NCBI RefSeq assembly: GCF_039543225.1
Contig: NZ_BAABJI010000004.1
Coordinates: forward strand, 558,001 to 622,000
Direction of reading: 5' to 3'
DNA from: Mucilaginibacter defluvii
Lineage (GTDB): Bacteria > Bacteroidota > Bacteroidia > Sphingobacteriales > Sphingobacteriaceae
Length of the DNA stretch: 64,000 nt
The notes beneath the pieces are model-generated. The model ran no database searches. It was given only the letters and a program-made list of their open reading frames with translations, and had not been told where the DNA came from. Both the position numbers and the translations under genes were made by a program. Positions 8,447 through 17,458 of this stretch are shown in pieces. The first letter of the stretch is position 1, and the number at the start of each line of letters is the position of its first letter.

Positions 8447-10342
8447 ATGCCCGATATTATACAGCTCTTACCCGATTCCGTTGCCAACCAGATTGCCGCA
8501 GGCGAGGTGGTGCAGCGCCCGGCGTCAGCTGTAAAGGAGCTGATAGAGAATGCCATTGATGCCGGGGCAGATAAGATACAGCTTATTTTAAAAGATGCCG
8601 GTAAGTCGCTGATCCAGGTGATTGACAATGGCTGTGGTATGAGCATGACCGACGCGCGCATGTGCTTTGAACGCCATGCCACGTCAAAAATCCGTAAGGC
8701 TGATGATCTGTTTGCCATTCGCACCATGGGTTTTAGGGGCGAGGCTATGGCATCCATAGCGGCCATTGCGCAGGTAGAACTAAAGAGCCGTCGACATGAG
8801 GATGAACTGGGTACGTGCATCACCATTGAAGGATCTGAAGTGATCAGCCAGGAACCCTGCGCTACTGCGACCGGTACATCCATCTCCGTGAAAAACCTGT
8901 TTTATAATACACCCGCCCGCCGTAACTTTTTAAAAAGTAACCCGGTGGAGATGCGCCATATTATCGACGAATTTCAACGCGTAGCGCTGGCTAACCCGCA
9001 GGTGTTTTTAACACTGCACCATGACGGGCAGGAAGTTTACCATTTGCCCGCGTCAGGCTTAAAACAGCGTATTGTACATTTGTTGGGTAACAACTACAAC
9101 CAGCGTTTAGTGCCGGTTGAAGAAGACACCACTATTATAAAATTACATGGCTTTGTGGGCAAGCCTGAGTTTGCCCGCAGAACAAGGGGTGAACAATTCT
9201 TCTTTGTAAATAACCGCTTTATCCGCGATGCTTACCTTAACCATGCGGTGCTGACCGCTTTTGAGGAGTTGTTACCGGAGGATAGTTTTCCGTTATATGT
9301 GTTGTTTATTGATATCGACCCGGCTAAGATTGACATCAACGTGCATCCCACTAAAACTGAGATAAAATATCAGGACGAAAAAGCCATTTACGCCATCATC
9401 CGCTCAGCGGTAAAAAGGGCTTTAGGTAAGTATAACATTACGCCTACCATTGATTTTGACCAGGAGAACAGCATCGGCCACCTTATAACCGAAAAGCCGC
9501 TGGGCGAAATAGTACCGCCAACCATTACGGTAAATCCCGATTTTAACCCCTTTGCTTCTGAAGTAAGACAACCGGCGCGCGAGGAACACCCTTTTTTGCG
9601 CGACAGTAACTTAACCCGGAGCAATGGTAACGGAGGAGGAGGCAGCTACCGCCAGGCGCCCATACCGCAAAACTGGGATACGCTTTACCAGATCAGCAAG
9701 CGAGAGCAGGCCGTACAGCAGGATCTGCATACCGAGCAGCTGATAAGCGTTAACGAGCAGGATGTGAACAAGGCCAGCGAACGCCAGTTGTTCCAGGTAC
9801 ATAACCGTTTTATACTGTCGCAAATAAAATCAGGCTTTATGCTGATCAACCAGCAGGCGGCGCATGAGCGGGTTTTATACGAACGTTTTTTGCAGCAACT
9901 GGAAAGCCATTCGGGCACCAGCCAGCAAAGTCTTTTCCCGCAATCGGTTACACTAAACAGCAGCGATTTTGAGTTATTAAGGGAGTTGCTGCCTGATATA
10001 AAGTCACTGGGTTTTGATATACGTGAGTTCGGCAAAAATACGGTGGTGGTTGAGGGCATACCTGCCGACCTAAACAATGCCAGCGAGCACGAACTTTTAG
10101 AGCATTTGCTTGAAGGTTTTAAAAACAACCAGGCAGTTTTAAAGTTAAATAAACGCGATAACCTTGCCCGTTCATTGGCTCGTAACGCTGCCATAAAAGC
10201 GGGTACCAAGCTATCGCTCGAGGAAATGAATTTGCTGATCGATCAGCTTTTTGCCTGTCAGATGCCTAACGTGGCTCTGAACGGAAAACCGGTGATCAGC
10301 ACCTTTACCATGAATGAAATTTTAGAGCGATTTGAAAAGTAA
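8447..10342 (+). CDS. mutL: DNA mismatch repair protein MutL
   Basis: A 631-residue MutL. The GHKL ATPase domain (about 1-330) shows ELIENAIDAGADKI, DNGCGM and the ATP-lid motif TMGFRGEAMASIAAI. A proline/glutamine-rich linker (about 355-440) joins a dimerisation domain (about 440-625). The endonuclease motif DQHAxxE appears as NQQAAHE near residue 467, with D and H both changed; the later ACxxAxK motif reads ARNAAIK and CPHGRP is not recognisable. This suggests weak or absent nicking activity, although variant motifs are common in Bacteroidota. ATG start follows an AT-rich region. The rhomboid gene downstream begins 40 bases after its stop and is probably cotranscribed. Confidence 0.96.
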   Translation: MPDIIQLLPDSVANQIAAGEVVQRPASAVKELIENAIDAGADKIQLILKDAGKSLIQVIDNGCGMSMTDARMCFERHATSKIRKADDLFAIRTMGFRGEAMASIAAIAQVELKSRRHEDELGTCITIEGSEVISQEPCATATGTSISVKNLFYNTPARRNFLKSNPVEMRHIIDEFQRVALANPQVFLTLHHDGQEVYHLPASGLKQRIVHLLGNNYNQRLVPVEEDTTIIKLHGFVGKPEFARRTRGEQFFFVNNRFIRDAYLNHAVLTAFEELLPEDSFPLYVLFIDIDPAKIDINVHPTKTEIKYQDEKAIYAIIRSAVKRALGKYNITPTIDFDQENSIGHLITEKPLGEIVPPTITVNPDFNPFASEVRQPAREEHPFLRDSNLTRSNGNGGGGSYRQAPIPQNWDTLYQISKREQAVQQDLHTEQLISVNEQDVNKASERQLFQVHNRFILSQIKSGFMLINQQAAHERVLYERFLQQLESHSGTSQQSLFPQSVTLNSSDFELLRELLPDIKSLGFDIREFGKNTVVVEGIPADLNNASEHELLEHLLEGFKNNQAVLKLNKRDNLARSLARNAAIKAGTKLSLEEMNLLIDQLFACQMPNVALNGKPVISTFTMNEILERFEK

Positions 10343-10382
10343 CAACTTTTATAATAGCTATATTTATACAAAAAGGCTTAAC

Positions 10383-11072
10383 ATGCAATTTAATCTTACC
10401 CCGGCGGTAAAAAACCTGCTCATAATTAATGTAATCTTCTTTATAGCAACCATAAGCCTAAAACAATTAGGTTTAGTTGAGCATCTGTCCGCATTTTATT
10501 TCGACTCGCCTTTTTTTAAATTTTGGCAACCTATAACGTACTTGTTCATGCATGGGTCATTTGAGCATTTATTGTTCAATATGATAGCTGTTTTTATGTT
10601 CGGAACTGTGATTGAGCAAACGTTAGGCATCAAGCGCTTTATAGAGTATTATTTTATTACAGGCTTAGGAGCACTTGCATTACATATGTTTGTACAAGGG
10701 CTGGAGGTTTACTCCGTACTCGGATCGTTCACTGCAAATACAGTTAACGCCGGCAATGTTGATGATGTAGCTGGGCTTATAAAAGTAAGAGATATTTATA
10801 GCACCCCTGTATTAGGCGCCTCAGGAGCAGTGTTTGGCATATTGCTCGCGTTTGGATATCTGTTTCCTAATGCCGAAGTATTTATTTTCTTTATTCCGAT
10901 TCCTGTTAAAGCAAAATATGTAGTTACGGGTTATATGCTTATAGAGCTCGTTCTTGGTGTGCGTAATTCTCCGGGCGATTCAGTTGCGCATTTCGCACAC
11001 ATAGGTGGTGCGCTGTTCGGATTTATACTGCTGAAAATATGGGGTTACCGCAGCTCAAGGAATTTCTATTAA
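10383..11072 (+). CDS. Rhomboid family intramembrane serine protease (first copy)
   Basis: Six-helix rhomboid protease that cleaves transmembrane helices within the membrane. The catalytic serine is S147 in GASGAVFG and the catalytic histidine H206 in AHIGGALFGF; the loop-1 pattern FMHGSFEHLLFNMIAVFMFG is present near residues 55-74. The open frame reaches up to an ATG at 10332 that overlaps mutL, but the ATG at 10383 starts directly before the first helix as in relatives, giving 229 residues. It is followed by a second rhomboid gene after 22 bases; both probably belong to the mutL transcript. Confidence 0.88.
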   Translation: MQFNLTPAVKNLLIINVIFFIATISLKQLGLVEHLSAFYFDSPFFKFWQPITYLFMHGSFEHLLFNMIAVFMFGTVIEQTLGIKRFIEYYFITGLGALALHMFVQGLEVYSVLGSFTANTVNAGNVDDVAGLIKVRDIYSTPVLGASGAVFGILLAFGYLFPNAEVFIFFIPIPVKAKYVVTGYMLIELVLGVRNSPGDSVAHFAHIGGALFGFILLKIWGYRSSRNFY

Positions 11073-11094
11073 AAACATACGGGAGTTATCAACC

Positions 11095-11958
11095 ATGACA
11101 CTCTGGCAAAATATATCTTATAAGATAAAATATACACAAAGTAAACTGTTCTTGCTGATCGGCATTAACGTGGCGGTTTATTTGCTGATTAACATACCAG
11201 CGGTGTTTGAACAGTTGTTTGTATCTGGTTTCGGAAATAGCAGGATTATTGCCTTCAGCCATGAATATTTACAACTGCCTGCCCAGTTCAATGAGTTATT
11301 GCATCGTTTTTGGACTCCGGTTACTTACATGTTTATACATGCCGATATTTTCCATATCCTGTTCAACATGCTGTGGCTATACTGGATGGGGCAAATATTT
11401 GAAGAATATCTGGGCCATAAGCGTACCATAGGCTTGTATTTGATGGGCGGATTAGCAGGAGCGTTCTTTTTTGTGTTAGCTTTTAATACCATACCGGCCT
11501 TTGAGGGCGCAAATGCGAGTGTTGTTGGCGCGTCCGCAGGAGTAATGGCTATTATTATTGCCACAGCCACCTTATTGCCTGATTATACCATCCATCTGTT
11601 TTTGTTCGGTCCGGTTAAATTAAAATGGCTGGCTATATTTTATATACTGATAGATTTTTTAAGCATGGCCGGTAGCAACGCAGGCGGTAGCATTGCCCAT
11701 TTAGGGGGCGCGTTGTTAGGCTTTATCTATATAAAGCGCCTGCAACGTGGCAGCGATTGGGTGGGCAACGTTAACAACCTGTTTAAGCCGAAACCCAAAA
11801 TGCGCGTGGTTTCAAAAAACCCCGAAAAAACTGCTTCATCCTACCCTGCACAGGACGAAATTGACCGTATATTAGACAAAATTTCACAATCGGGATATGA
11901 CAACCTTACCCGCCAGGAGAAGGAAGTACTGTTCCGGGCCAGCAAGGATGAACGCTAA
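11095..11958 (+). CDS. Rhomboid family intramembrane serine protease (second copy)
   Basis: A 287-residue rhomboid with S147 in VGASAGVMA and H202 in IAHLGGALLGF as the catalytic dyad, and the family loop FIHADIFHILFNMLWLYWMG near residues 79-98. A cytoplasmic tail after the sixth helix carries a short helical segment, DEIDRILDKISQSGYDNL at about 253-270, ending in LTRQEKEVLFRASK; this tail is recurrent in Bacteroidota rhomboids. It differs enough from the upstream rhomboid to be an old paralogue rather than a recent duplicate. Its last 11 bases overlap the start of the next gene, indicating translational coupling. Confidence 0.9.
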   Translation: MTLWQNISYKIKYTQSKLFLLIGINVAVYLLINIPAVFEQLFVSGFGNSRIIAFSHEYLQLPAQFNELLHRFWTPVTYMFIHADIFHILFNMLWLYWMGQIFEEYLGHKRTIGLYLMGGLAGAFFFVLAFNTIPAFEGANASVVGASAGVMAIIIATATLLPDYTIHLFLFGPVKLKWLAIFYILIDFLSMAGSNAGGSIAHLGGALLGFIYIKRLQRGSDWVGNVNNLFKPKPKMRVVSKNPEKTASSYPAQDEIDRILDKISQSGYDNLTRQEKEVLFRASKDER

Positions 11959-13054
11959 AAAAAAGAAAGCCAGTTTTTTTGACCGCATTTTTTTGTGGAT
12001 AAATATCCTGCTTTGCGCGGCGTTGCTTATTAGCTACCTGGCGCCTATAATTAATCCGGCTAAAAGTTGGGTAATCGCTTTTTTTGGGTTGGCCTACCCT
12101 TTTATACTGCTGGTCAACATTCTTATTATCATATACTGGTTATTCCGCCGAAGCCGTTATGCGGTCATATCAATTGTCACTATAGCACTCGGGTATAATA
12201 TCCTGTTCAATAACATCGGTTTTCGGGCATCAGGCGATAGTAAAGCTACCGCTAACAGCATGCGGGTGCTTACTTATAATGTGCACAATTTTAAGCCATA
12301 CGGTTTTGAGAACGATTCGGCTACACGGCATGATATTTTGAAACTTTTGGCTGAGCAGCAAGCCGATGTAATTACCTTCCAGGAGTTTTTTACCCGCAAG
12401 CGCGGCAAGTATGCCCTTACCGATTCGCTTACAAAGCTGATGCAAAGCAGCCACTATTTTTTTAAACCCATACATTCCAGTCAGCAGGAAGATATCGGCA
12501 TGGCTATTTTCAGCAAATACCCGGTACTTAATACGGGTTCTATAACCTTTACCAGTCAAAACACTGATAATCAATGCATATATGCGGACCTGGATTATAA
12601 AGGTAGAAAGATAAGGATTTACAATGTTCACCTGCAATCGGTAAATTTTGGCCCCGATGATTACCGCTACCTGGATACCGTATCGCAAAAAGGTAAAGCC
12701 AGCATGACGGCCAGCCGCCGCCTTGGCGGTAAACTCAAAACCGCTTTTATAAAACGCAGCGAGCAGGTTTTTAAAGTAAAGGAACATGCCTTGGCTTGTC
12801 CGCATCCTTATATCATCATGGGCGATTTTAATGATACGCCCACATCATTCGCGGTTAACACCATGGCCAAAGGATTAAAAAATGCTTTCAGGGAAAAGGG
12901 GTCGGGCATTGGCCGTACCTACAACGGCAGTTTCCCCAATTACCAGATAGACTACATACTGGCCAGCCCGCAGTTTGATATTGCCGGTTATCGCATCATC
13001 GAAAAAAAATTATCTGATCATTATCCGCTCTTTAGCGATGTGGTGCTGAAATAA
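11948..13054 (+). CDS. Membrane-anchored endonuclease/exonuclease/phosphatase family protein
   Basis: A 368-residue protein with two or three N-terminal hydrophobic helices (about residues 12-80) followed by an EEP-fold catalytic domain (about 100-365). EEP hallmarks are TYNVHNF, the catalytic-site glutamate in TFQEFF, GDFNDTP and the terminal SDHYPLFSDV. The fold covers DNases, phosphodiesterases and sphingomyelinase-like enzymes, so the substrate cannot be assigned. The ATG at 11948 overlaps the rhomboid stop codon region; an upstream in-frame ATG at 11897 lies deep inside the rhomboid gene and is less likely. Position in the mutL-rhomboid string suggests operon membership only. Confidence 0.85.
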   Translation: MNAKKKKASFFDRIFLWINILLCAALLISYLAPIINPAKSWVIAFFGLAYPFILLVNILIIIYWLFRRSRYAVISIVTIALGYNILFNNIGFRASGDSKATANSMRVLTYNVHNFKPYGFENDSATRHDILKLLAEQQADVITFQEFFTRKRGKYALTDSLTKLMQSSHYFFKPIHSSQQEDIGMAIFSKYPVLNTGSITFTSQNTDNQCIYADLDYKGRKIRIYNVHLQSVNFGPDDYRYLDTVSQKGKASMTASRRLGGKLKTAFIKRSEQVFKVKEHALACPHPYIIMGDFNDTPTSFAVNTMAKGLKNAFREKGSGIGRTYNGSFPNYQIDYILASPQFDIAGYRIIEKKLSDHYPLFSDVVLK

Positions 13055-13121
13055 ACGCGCGCCTATCATCATACTTGTATAAAATATAGCAACGTTGGGC
13101 ATACATTTAGAGGGGGTTTTG

Positions 13122-13129
13122 TAAGTTTG
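13122..13129 (+). promoter_or_regulatory. -7 promoter box of cysS
   Basis: TAAGTTTG matches TAnnTTTG exactly and ends 7 bases before the cysS start codon at 13137. The implied mRNA leader is only a few bases long. No TTTG at -33. Confidence 0.5.
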
Positions 13130-13136
13130 CGCTTAT

Positions 13137-14597
13137 ATGAAACAAAACTTATTTGTTTATAATACTTTAACACGTAAAAAAGAAGAATTTAAACCGCTTA
13201 ACGCGCCTCACGTAGGCATGTACGTTTGCGGCCCAACTGTTTACAGCGATGTACACATGGGCAACTGCCGTACTTATATATCTTTCGATTTAATTTTCAG
13301 GTACCTGCAGCATTTGGGCTATAAAGTACGCTACGTTCGTAATGTTACTGATGCTGGCCACCTGGAGGGCGATGCTGACGAGGGGGAAGACAAAATTACC
13401 AAAAAAGCAAAGCTTGAAAAGTTGGAGCCTATGGAAGTGGTGCAGCAATACACGGTTGGCTTCAGAGAGGTAATGAAAACCTTTAACACCCTTCCGCCAA
13501 GCATTGAACCTACCGCCACCGGCCACATTATTGAGCAGATTGAGATGGTAAAAGGCATATTAGATAAAGGCCTGGCTTATGAGGTTGACGGATCGGTATA
13601 TTTTGATGTAGAGAAATACAACAGCAGCCAGGATTACGGCGTACTTAGTGGCCGAAACCTGGAAGATATGCTGAACAATACCCGTACCCTGGGCGGGCAG
13701 GACGAAAAACACGGCAAACTTGATTTTGCCTTATGGATAAAAGCTAAACCGGAGCACCTGATGAAATGGCCGTCGCCCTGGAGTGTGGGCTTCCCAGGCT
13801 GGCACCTGGAGTGCTCGGCCATGAGCCATAAATACCTGGGCGATCAGTTTGATATCCACGGTGGCGGGTTGGATCTGGTGCCTACACACCATACAAATGA
13901 GATAGCGCAAAACATGGCTTGTTGCGGTAAAAATCCGGCGCGCTATTGGGTGCATGCCAATATGCTGACGGTTAACGGGCAAAAAATGTCAAAATCATTA
14001 GGTAACAGCTTTTTGCCGCATGAACTATTCTCAGGCAACAACCATATATTGAGCAAGGGCTACAGCCCGATGATGGTGCGCTTTTTTATGTTACAGGCAC
14101 ATTACCGTAGCACGCTCGATTTTGGTAACGAAGCCATGGAAGCATCCGAAAAAGGTTTTAAACGCCTGATGAATGCACTGAGTTTGCTCGACGGATTGAA
14201 AGCCAGCCCCTCGACTGAGGTGGAGATACAGCCACTGATTGACCGTTGCTATGATGCTATGAATGATGATTTTAATAGCCCGGTGTTGATTGCCGAGTTG
14301 TTTGAGGCATCGCGCATCATTAATTCGGTACATGATAACAAGCTGAAGATCGACACGAAAAATTTAGAGCTGCTTAAAAACATGATGCGCACCTTTGTGT
14401 TTGATGTTTTAGGTTTGAAAGACGAGCAAACTGAGAATGACGACCTGCCAAAAATAATGGACTTTATAGTTGACCTGCGTAATGAAGCCAAGGTAAATAA
14501 GGACTATGCCACGTCAGACAAAATACGCAACGGCTTGCAGCAAATAGGATTTCAGTTGAAAGACGGTAAGGAAGGTACTACCTGGAGCAAAGCTTAA
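13137..14597 (+). CDS. cysS: Cysteine-tRNA ligase
   Basis: A 486-residue class I aminoacyl-tRNA synthetase that charges tRNA-Cys with cysteine in the cytoplasm. The HIGH-type motif is H40-M-G-N43, the KMSKS loop begins near K283, and the zinc ligands include C31 in CGPTVY, the cysteine of HLECSAMS and the H/H pair of THHTNEIAQ. The DALR anticodon-binding helices follow (about 355-420). Length matches the family. It is transcribed alone, with a promoter box close to the ATG and no gene close downstream. Confidence 0.97.
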   Translation: MKQNLFVYNTLTRKKEEFKPLNAPHVGMYVCGPTVYSDVHMGNCRTYISFDLIFRYLQHLGYKVRYVRNVTDAGHLEGDADEGEDKITKKAKLEKLEPMEVVQQYTVGFREVMKTFNTLPPSIEPTATGHIIEQIEMVKGILDKGLAYEVDGSVYFDVEKYNSSQDYGVLSGRNLEDMLNNTRTLGGQDEKHGKLDFALWIKAKPEHLMKWPSPWSVGFPGWHLECSAMSHKYLGDQFDIHGGGLDLVPTHHTNEIAQNMACCGKNPARYWVHANMLTVNGQKMSKSLGNSFLPHELFSGNNHILSKGYSPMMVRFFMLQAHYRSTLDFGNEAMEASEKGFKRLMNALSLLDGLKASPSTEVEIQPLIDRCYDAMNDDFNSPVLIAELFEASRIINSVHDNKLKIDTKNLELLKNMMRTFVFDVLGLKDEQTENDDLPKIMDFIVDLRNEAKVNKDYATSDKIRNGLQQIGFQLKDGKEGTTWSKA

Positions 14598-14692
14598 ACT
14601 GTTTATAAATTACAGGCAGATATAATTACGTATCATATTATTCGTTAAAGTTACATCTGTCAAATTAATCAACATACACCATACACATATTT

Positions 14693-15574
14693 ATGAAAAA
14701 ACTACTATTAGCCGCTGGTATTCTGTTTACCTGTAATGGCTTTGTGGCAGCACAAACCGCAAGCGCGCAAAGTGGTGCACCGGCCGAAGTAAAAACCGTT
14801 ATAGCCGCAGAAAATGCTTTTGAAAAACTGATAGCGCGCAAAGGCATTAAAGATGGCTTTTTAGCCGTTGCCGATCCGGAAGGTATTGTTTTTAAACCTA
14901 ACGCGGTTAAAATAAGTGAGTTTTATGGCACTATTGCCAAGCAGCCGGGTTTACTTACCTGGCAGCCTAAATTTGCACGTATATCTGCCAGTGGCGACTT
15001 AGCCTTTACCGCAGGGCCATACATTTATCAAAACAGTAAAAAGGATGACGATAAAATATATGGCGAATACGTATCCATTTGGCGCAGCGATGCCCAAGGT
15101 AAATTAAAATTACTGATTGATCTGGGCATTCAGCACCCAGAACCTACGAAGGAAACTATTGAGGATATAAAAGATCCGGAAGCTGTTAAGGCTTCGGCAA
15201 GTAAAGATCCGTTTAAAGGAAAAAATATCATTCTGGCTACTGACAAGCAATTTAACGATGCGCTTTTAAAATCGACCGCCGGCGCTTATAAGGAGTTTTT
15301 AAGTCCGGAAGGCCGTTATTATTTCCCGGGCTTTGAAGCCATGACCGGGCAGGATCAGGTTATGCGCTTTGTGCAGAACCAGGCTATATATATTACAGGC
15401 ACCACTGTTAACGCAGGCCGTTCAGCAAGCAGTGATCTGGCTTACAGCTACGGTACTGCCCGTATAAAAAAAGGCAACATCGTAAGTAACTTTAATTACG
15501 TACGCGTTTGGGAGATGGATAAGAGGCACAAGTGGAATATTTTATTAGAGATATTTTCGGCAGTAGAAAACTAA
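14693..15574 (+). CDS. Secreted protein with two NTF2-like (SnoaL/DUF4440-type) domains
   Basis: A 293-residue exported protein with a signal peptide ending near VAAQTASAQ (about residue 25). Two similar cone-shaped NTF2-like domains are inferred, about 35-165 and 185-293: each begins with a helix (AENAFEKLIARKGIKDGFL; FNDALLKSTAGAYKEFLS) followed by a FKP/YFPG turn and strands ending in a W-x-x-D/M pattern (VSIWRSDAQGKLKLLIDLG; VRVWEMDKRHKWNILLE). No catalytic function can be assigned; the fold serves both enzymes and binding proteins. Single-gene unit with a strong terminator right behind it. Confidence 0.72.
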   Translation: MKKLLLAAGILFTCNGFVAAQTASAQSGAPAEVKTVIAAENAFEKLIARKGIKDGFLAVADPEGIVFKPNAVKISEFYGTIAKQPGLLTWQPKFARISASGDLAFTAGPYIYQNSKKDDDKIYGEYVSIWRSDAQGKLKLLIDLGIQHPEPTKETIEDIKDPEAVKASASKDPFKGKNIILATDKQFNDALLKSTAGAYKEFLSPEGRYYFPGFEAMTGQDQVMRFVQNQAIYITGTTVNAGRSASSDLAYSYGTARIKKGNIVSNFNYVRVWEMDKRHKWNILLEIFSAVEN

Positions 15575-15594
15575 ACAGTAAGCCAACCGACATA

Positions 15595-15634
15595 AAAAGG
15601 GGATAAGCAAGAAAAGTTGCTTATCCCCTTTTTT
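15595..15634 (+). terminator. Intrinsic terminator
   Basis: Perfect 16-base stem, 15595-15610 paired with 15617-15632, 6-base loop, ending in a T run. It ends the NTF2-like gene. Confidence 0.9.
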
Positions 15635-16045
15635 ATTCACAGGATTTTAGTTGATGATTACCGGTCGTTTGGGGTGTTGTTACTAGGGTATTTGTTGTTT
15701 AGTATTCAAAACGTCGAATTAAATGAGGCTTTTTTCAAAAATGATTGAATAAATTCTTGTATATTTTTAAAAATTTGTTAAAATTGACTGCAATTTTCAA
15801 TAATTATTATCATATTGCATTATAAAATGTAATTGTCGCTACTTCAAAGAGTGATATTTAGGATATATTGCTATGTTTCGTGTTTTTATAAATAAAACAT
15901 CGTGCTTGTGTGTAGATGTTCAAGTCCTAAATAATTGTTTTATGGTATTTTTGATTTTTAAAAATTGATTTTGAATGAATAGTAAATTGAATTAACCCCT
16001 TTTAAAATATAAATCCGATAAATTAACCCTAACTAAAAAACACAA
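15635..16045. other. AT-rich intergenic region upstream of amtB
   Basis: About 410 bases, strongly AT-rich, without a supportable open frame on either strand. A TATTTTTG at 15946-15953 matches the -7 consensus and could serve amtB with a leader of about 90 bases. No sigma-54 type GG/GC pair was found. Nothing else recognised. Confidence 0.5.
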
Positions 16046-17356
16046 ATGAAAAAAATCTTACCTTTTTTACTGCTGGTGGTAGTTGTGGTGCTCGCACTGC
16101 TCTATCCATCTGTTGATGTAACCACTATTGCCGACAGCAAGATTGACAGCGGCGATACCGCATGGCTGTTAGTGAGTACCGCGTTAGTGCTCATCATGAC
16201 CCCGGGCCTGGCCTTTTTTTACGGCGGTATGGTGAGCAAAAAGAACGTTCTTTCTACCATGATGCAAAGCTTTGTATGTATGGGCATCATTACTATCCTT
16301 TGGGTGGTATTTGGTTTCAGCCTTGCTTTCGGTAAAGACATGTTCGGCGGCTTCCTGGGCGACCCTTCAACCTTCTTTATGATGAAGGGAATGCTGGGTA
16401 ATGACACCTGGCCATTGGCACCAACCATTCCATTGGTATTGTTCGCCATGTTCCAATTGAAATTTGCGGTAATTACCCCGGCGCTTATCACCGGTGCATT
16501 TGCCGAGCGTATCCGCTTTAATTCTTATGTAATCTTTCTTTGCCTGTTTATGGTATTCATCTACGCCCCGTTGGCACACGCCACCTGGCACCCGGAGGGT
16601 TACTTCTTTAAACTGGGTGTGTTAGATTTTGCCGGTGGTACTGTAGTACACATGTCGGCAGGTTGGGCGGCTTTAGCGTCAGCAATCTACCTTAAACAAC
16701 GTACGGATAAAGCACATGCGCCTGCCCGTATCAGCTACGTGCTGTTGGGTACCGGTTTGCTATGGTTTGGTTGGTTTGGTTTTAACGCTGGTTCTGCTTT
16801 AGGTGCTAACGCACTTGCCGCTACAGCCTTAGGTACTACAACCACAGCATCAGCCGCAGCTGCTATTGCCTGGATATTTTTTGATATGCTGCGCGGTAAA
16901 AAGCCATCTGTTGTTGGCGCCTGTATTGGTGCGGTGGTTGGTTTGGTGGCCGTTACGCCTGCAGCCGGTTTTGTTACCATTCCACATTCATTAATTATCG
17001 GTATTGTTGCTGCGGTAGTAAGTAACCTGGTAGTGATCTGGCGCAGCAAAACCAGCATTGATGATACGCTGGACGTGTTCCCTTGCCACGGTGTTGGTGG
17101 TATGGTAGGTATGCTATTAACCGGTGTATTTGCCCATACTAATGTAAACAGCGCTAACACTACCGGTAATGGCCTGTTTTATGGTGATACCAAACTGTTT
17201 GTTACCCACCTTATCGCTTTAGTCGGCGTATCAGCATTCGCATTTGTTGGTTCATTCATCCTGTTGAAAGTTACTGACCTGATCTCAAAACTACGTGTTA
17301 CCCCTGAAGAGGAAGCTATCGGCCTTGACGTTAGCCAGCACGACGAAGAGTTATAA
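16046..17356 (+). CDS. amtB: Ammonium transporter AmtB
   Basis: A 436-residue ammonium channel with eleven membrane helices after an N-terminal signal-like helix. The twin histidines of the pore are seen in PLAHATWHP (about residue 175) and PCHGVGGMVG (about 349). The entry motif GLAFFYGGMVSKKNVL (about 55-70) is characteristic. No glnK/PII gene is adjacent, unlike in many bacteria, so any PII control must come from elsewhere. The C-terminal tail (SKLRVTPEEEAIGLDVSQH) contains the conserved GLD segment that contacts PII. Flanked by strong terminators on both sides, hence monocistronic. Confidence 0.96.
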   Translation: MKKILPFLLLVVVVVLALLYPSVDVTTIADSKIDSGDTAWLLVSTALVLIMTPGLAFFYGGMVSKKNVLSTMMQSFVCMGIITILWVVFGFSLAFGKDMFGGFLGDPSTFFMMKGMLGNDTWPLAPTIPLVLFAMFQLKFAVITPALITGAFAERIRFNSYVIFLCLFMVFIYAPLAHATWHPEGYFFKLGVLDFAGGTVVHMSAGWAALASAIYLKQRTDKAHAPARISYVLLGTGLLWFGWFGFNAGSALGANALAATALGTTTTASAAAAIAWIFFDMLRGKKPSVVGACIGAVVGLVAVTPAAGFVTIPHSLIIGIVAAVVSNLVVIWRSKTSIDDTLDVFPCHGVGGMVGMLLTGVFAHTNVNSANTTGNGLFYGDTKLFVTHLIALVGVSAFAFVGSFILLKVTDLISKLRVTPEEEAIGLDVSQHDEEL

Positions 17357-17401
17357 TCAAGATTTTTAATAAATATTAACTGACCATTGTATTTATTTAC
17401 C

Positions 17402-17430
17402 GGCTGCGCCCTCCAGGTGCAGCCTTTTTT
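17402..17430 (+). terminator. Intrinsic terminator of amtB
   Basis: Nine-base stem GGCTGCGCC/GGTGCAGCC with one G-T pair, 5-base loop and six T residues. Confidence 0.88.
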
Positions 17431-17443
17431 ATTTACAGCCTTT

Positions 17444-17451
17444 TATATTTG
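17444..17451 (+). promoter_or_regulatory. -7 promoter box of modABC
   Basis: TATATTTG is an exact TAnnTTTG match ending 7 bases before the first modA ATG (17459), implying a very short leader. No ModE-type palindrome was noticed. Confidence 0.5.
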
Positions 17452-17458
17452 TTGATGT

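Noticed and set aside
15635..16045. Sigma-54 (NtrC-type) promoter for amtB
   Set aside because: A TGGTAT near 15943 was considered, but no GC element follows at the correct distance.
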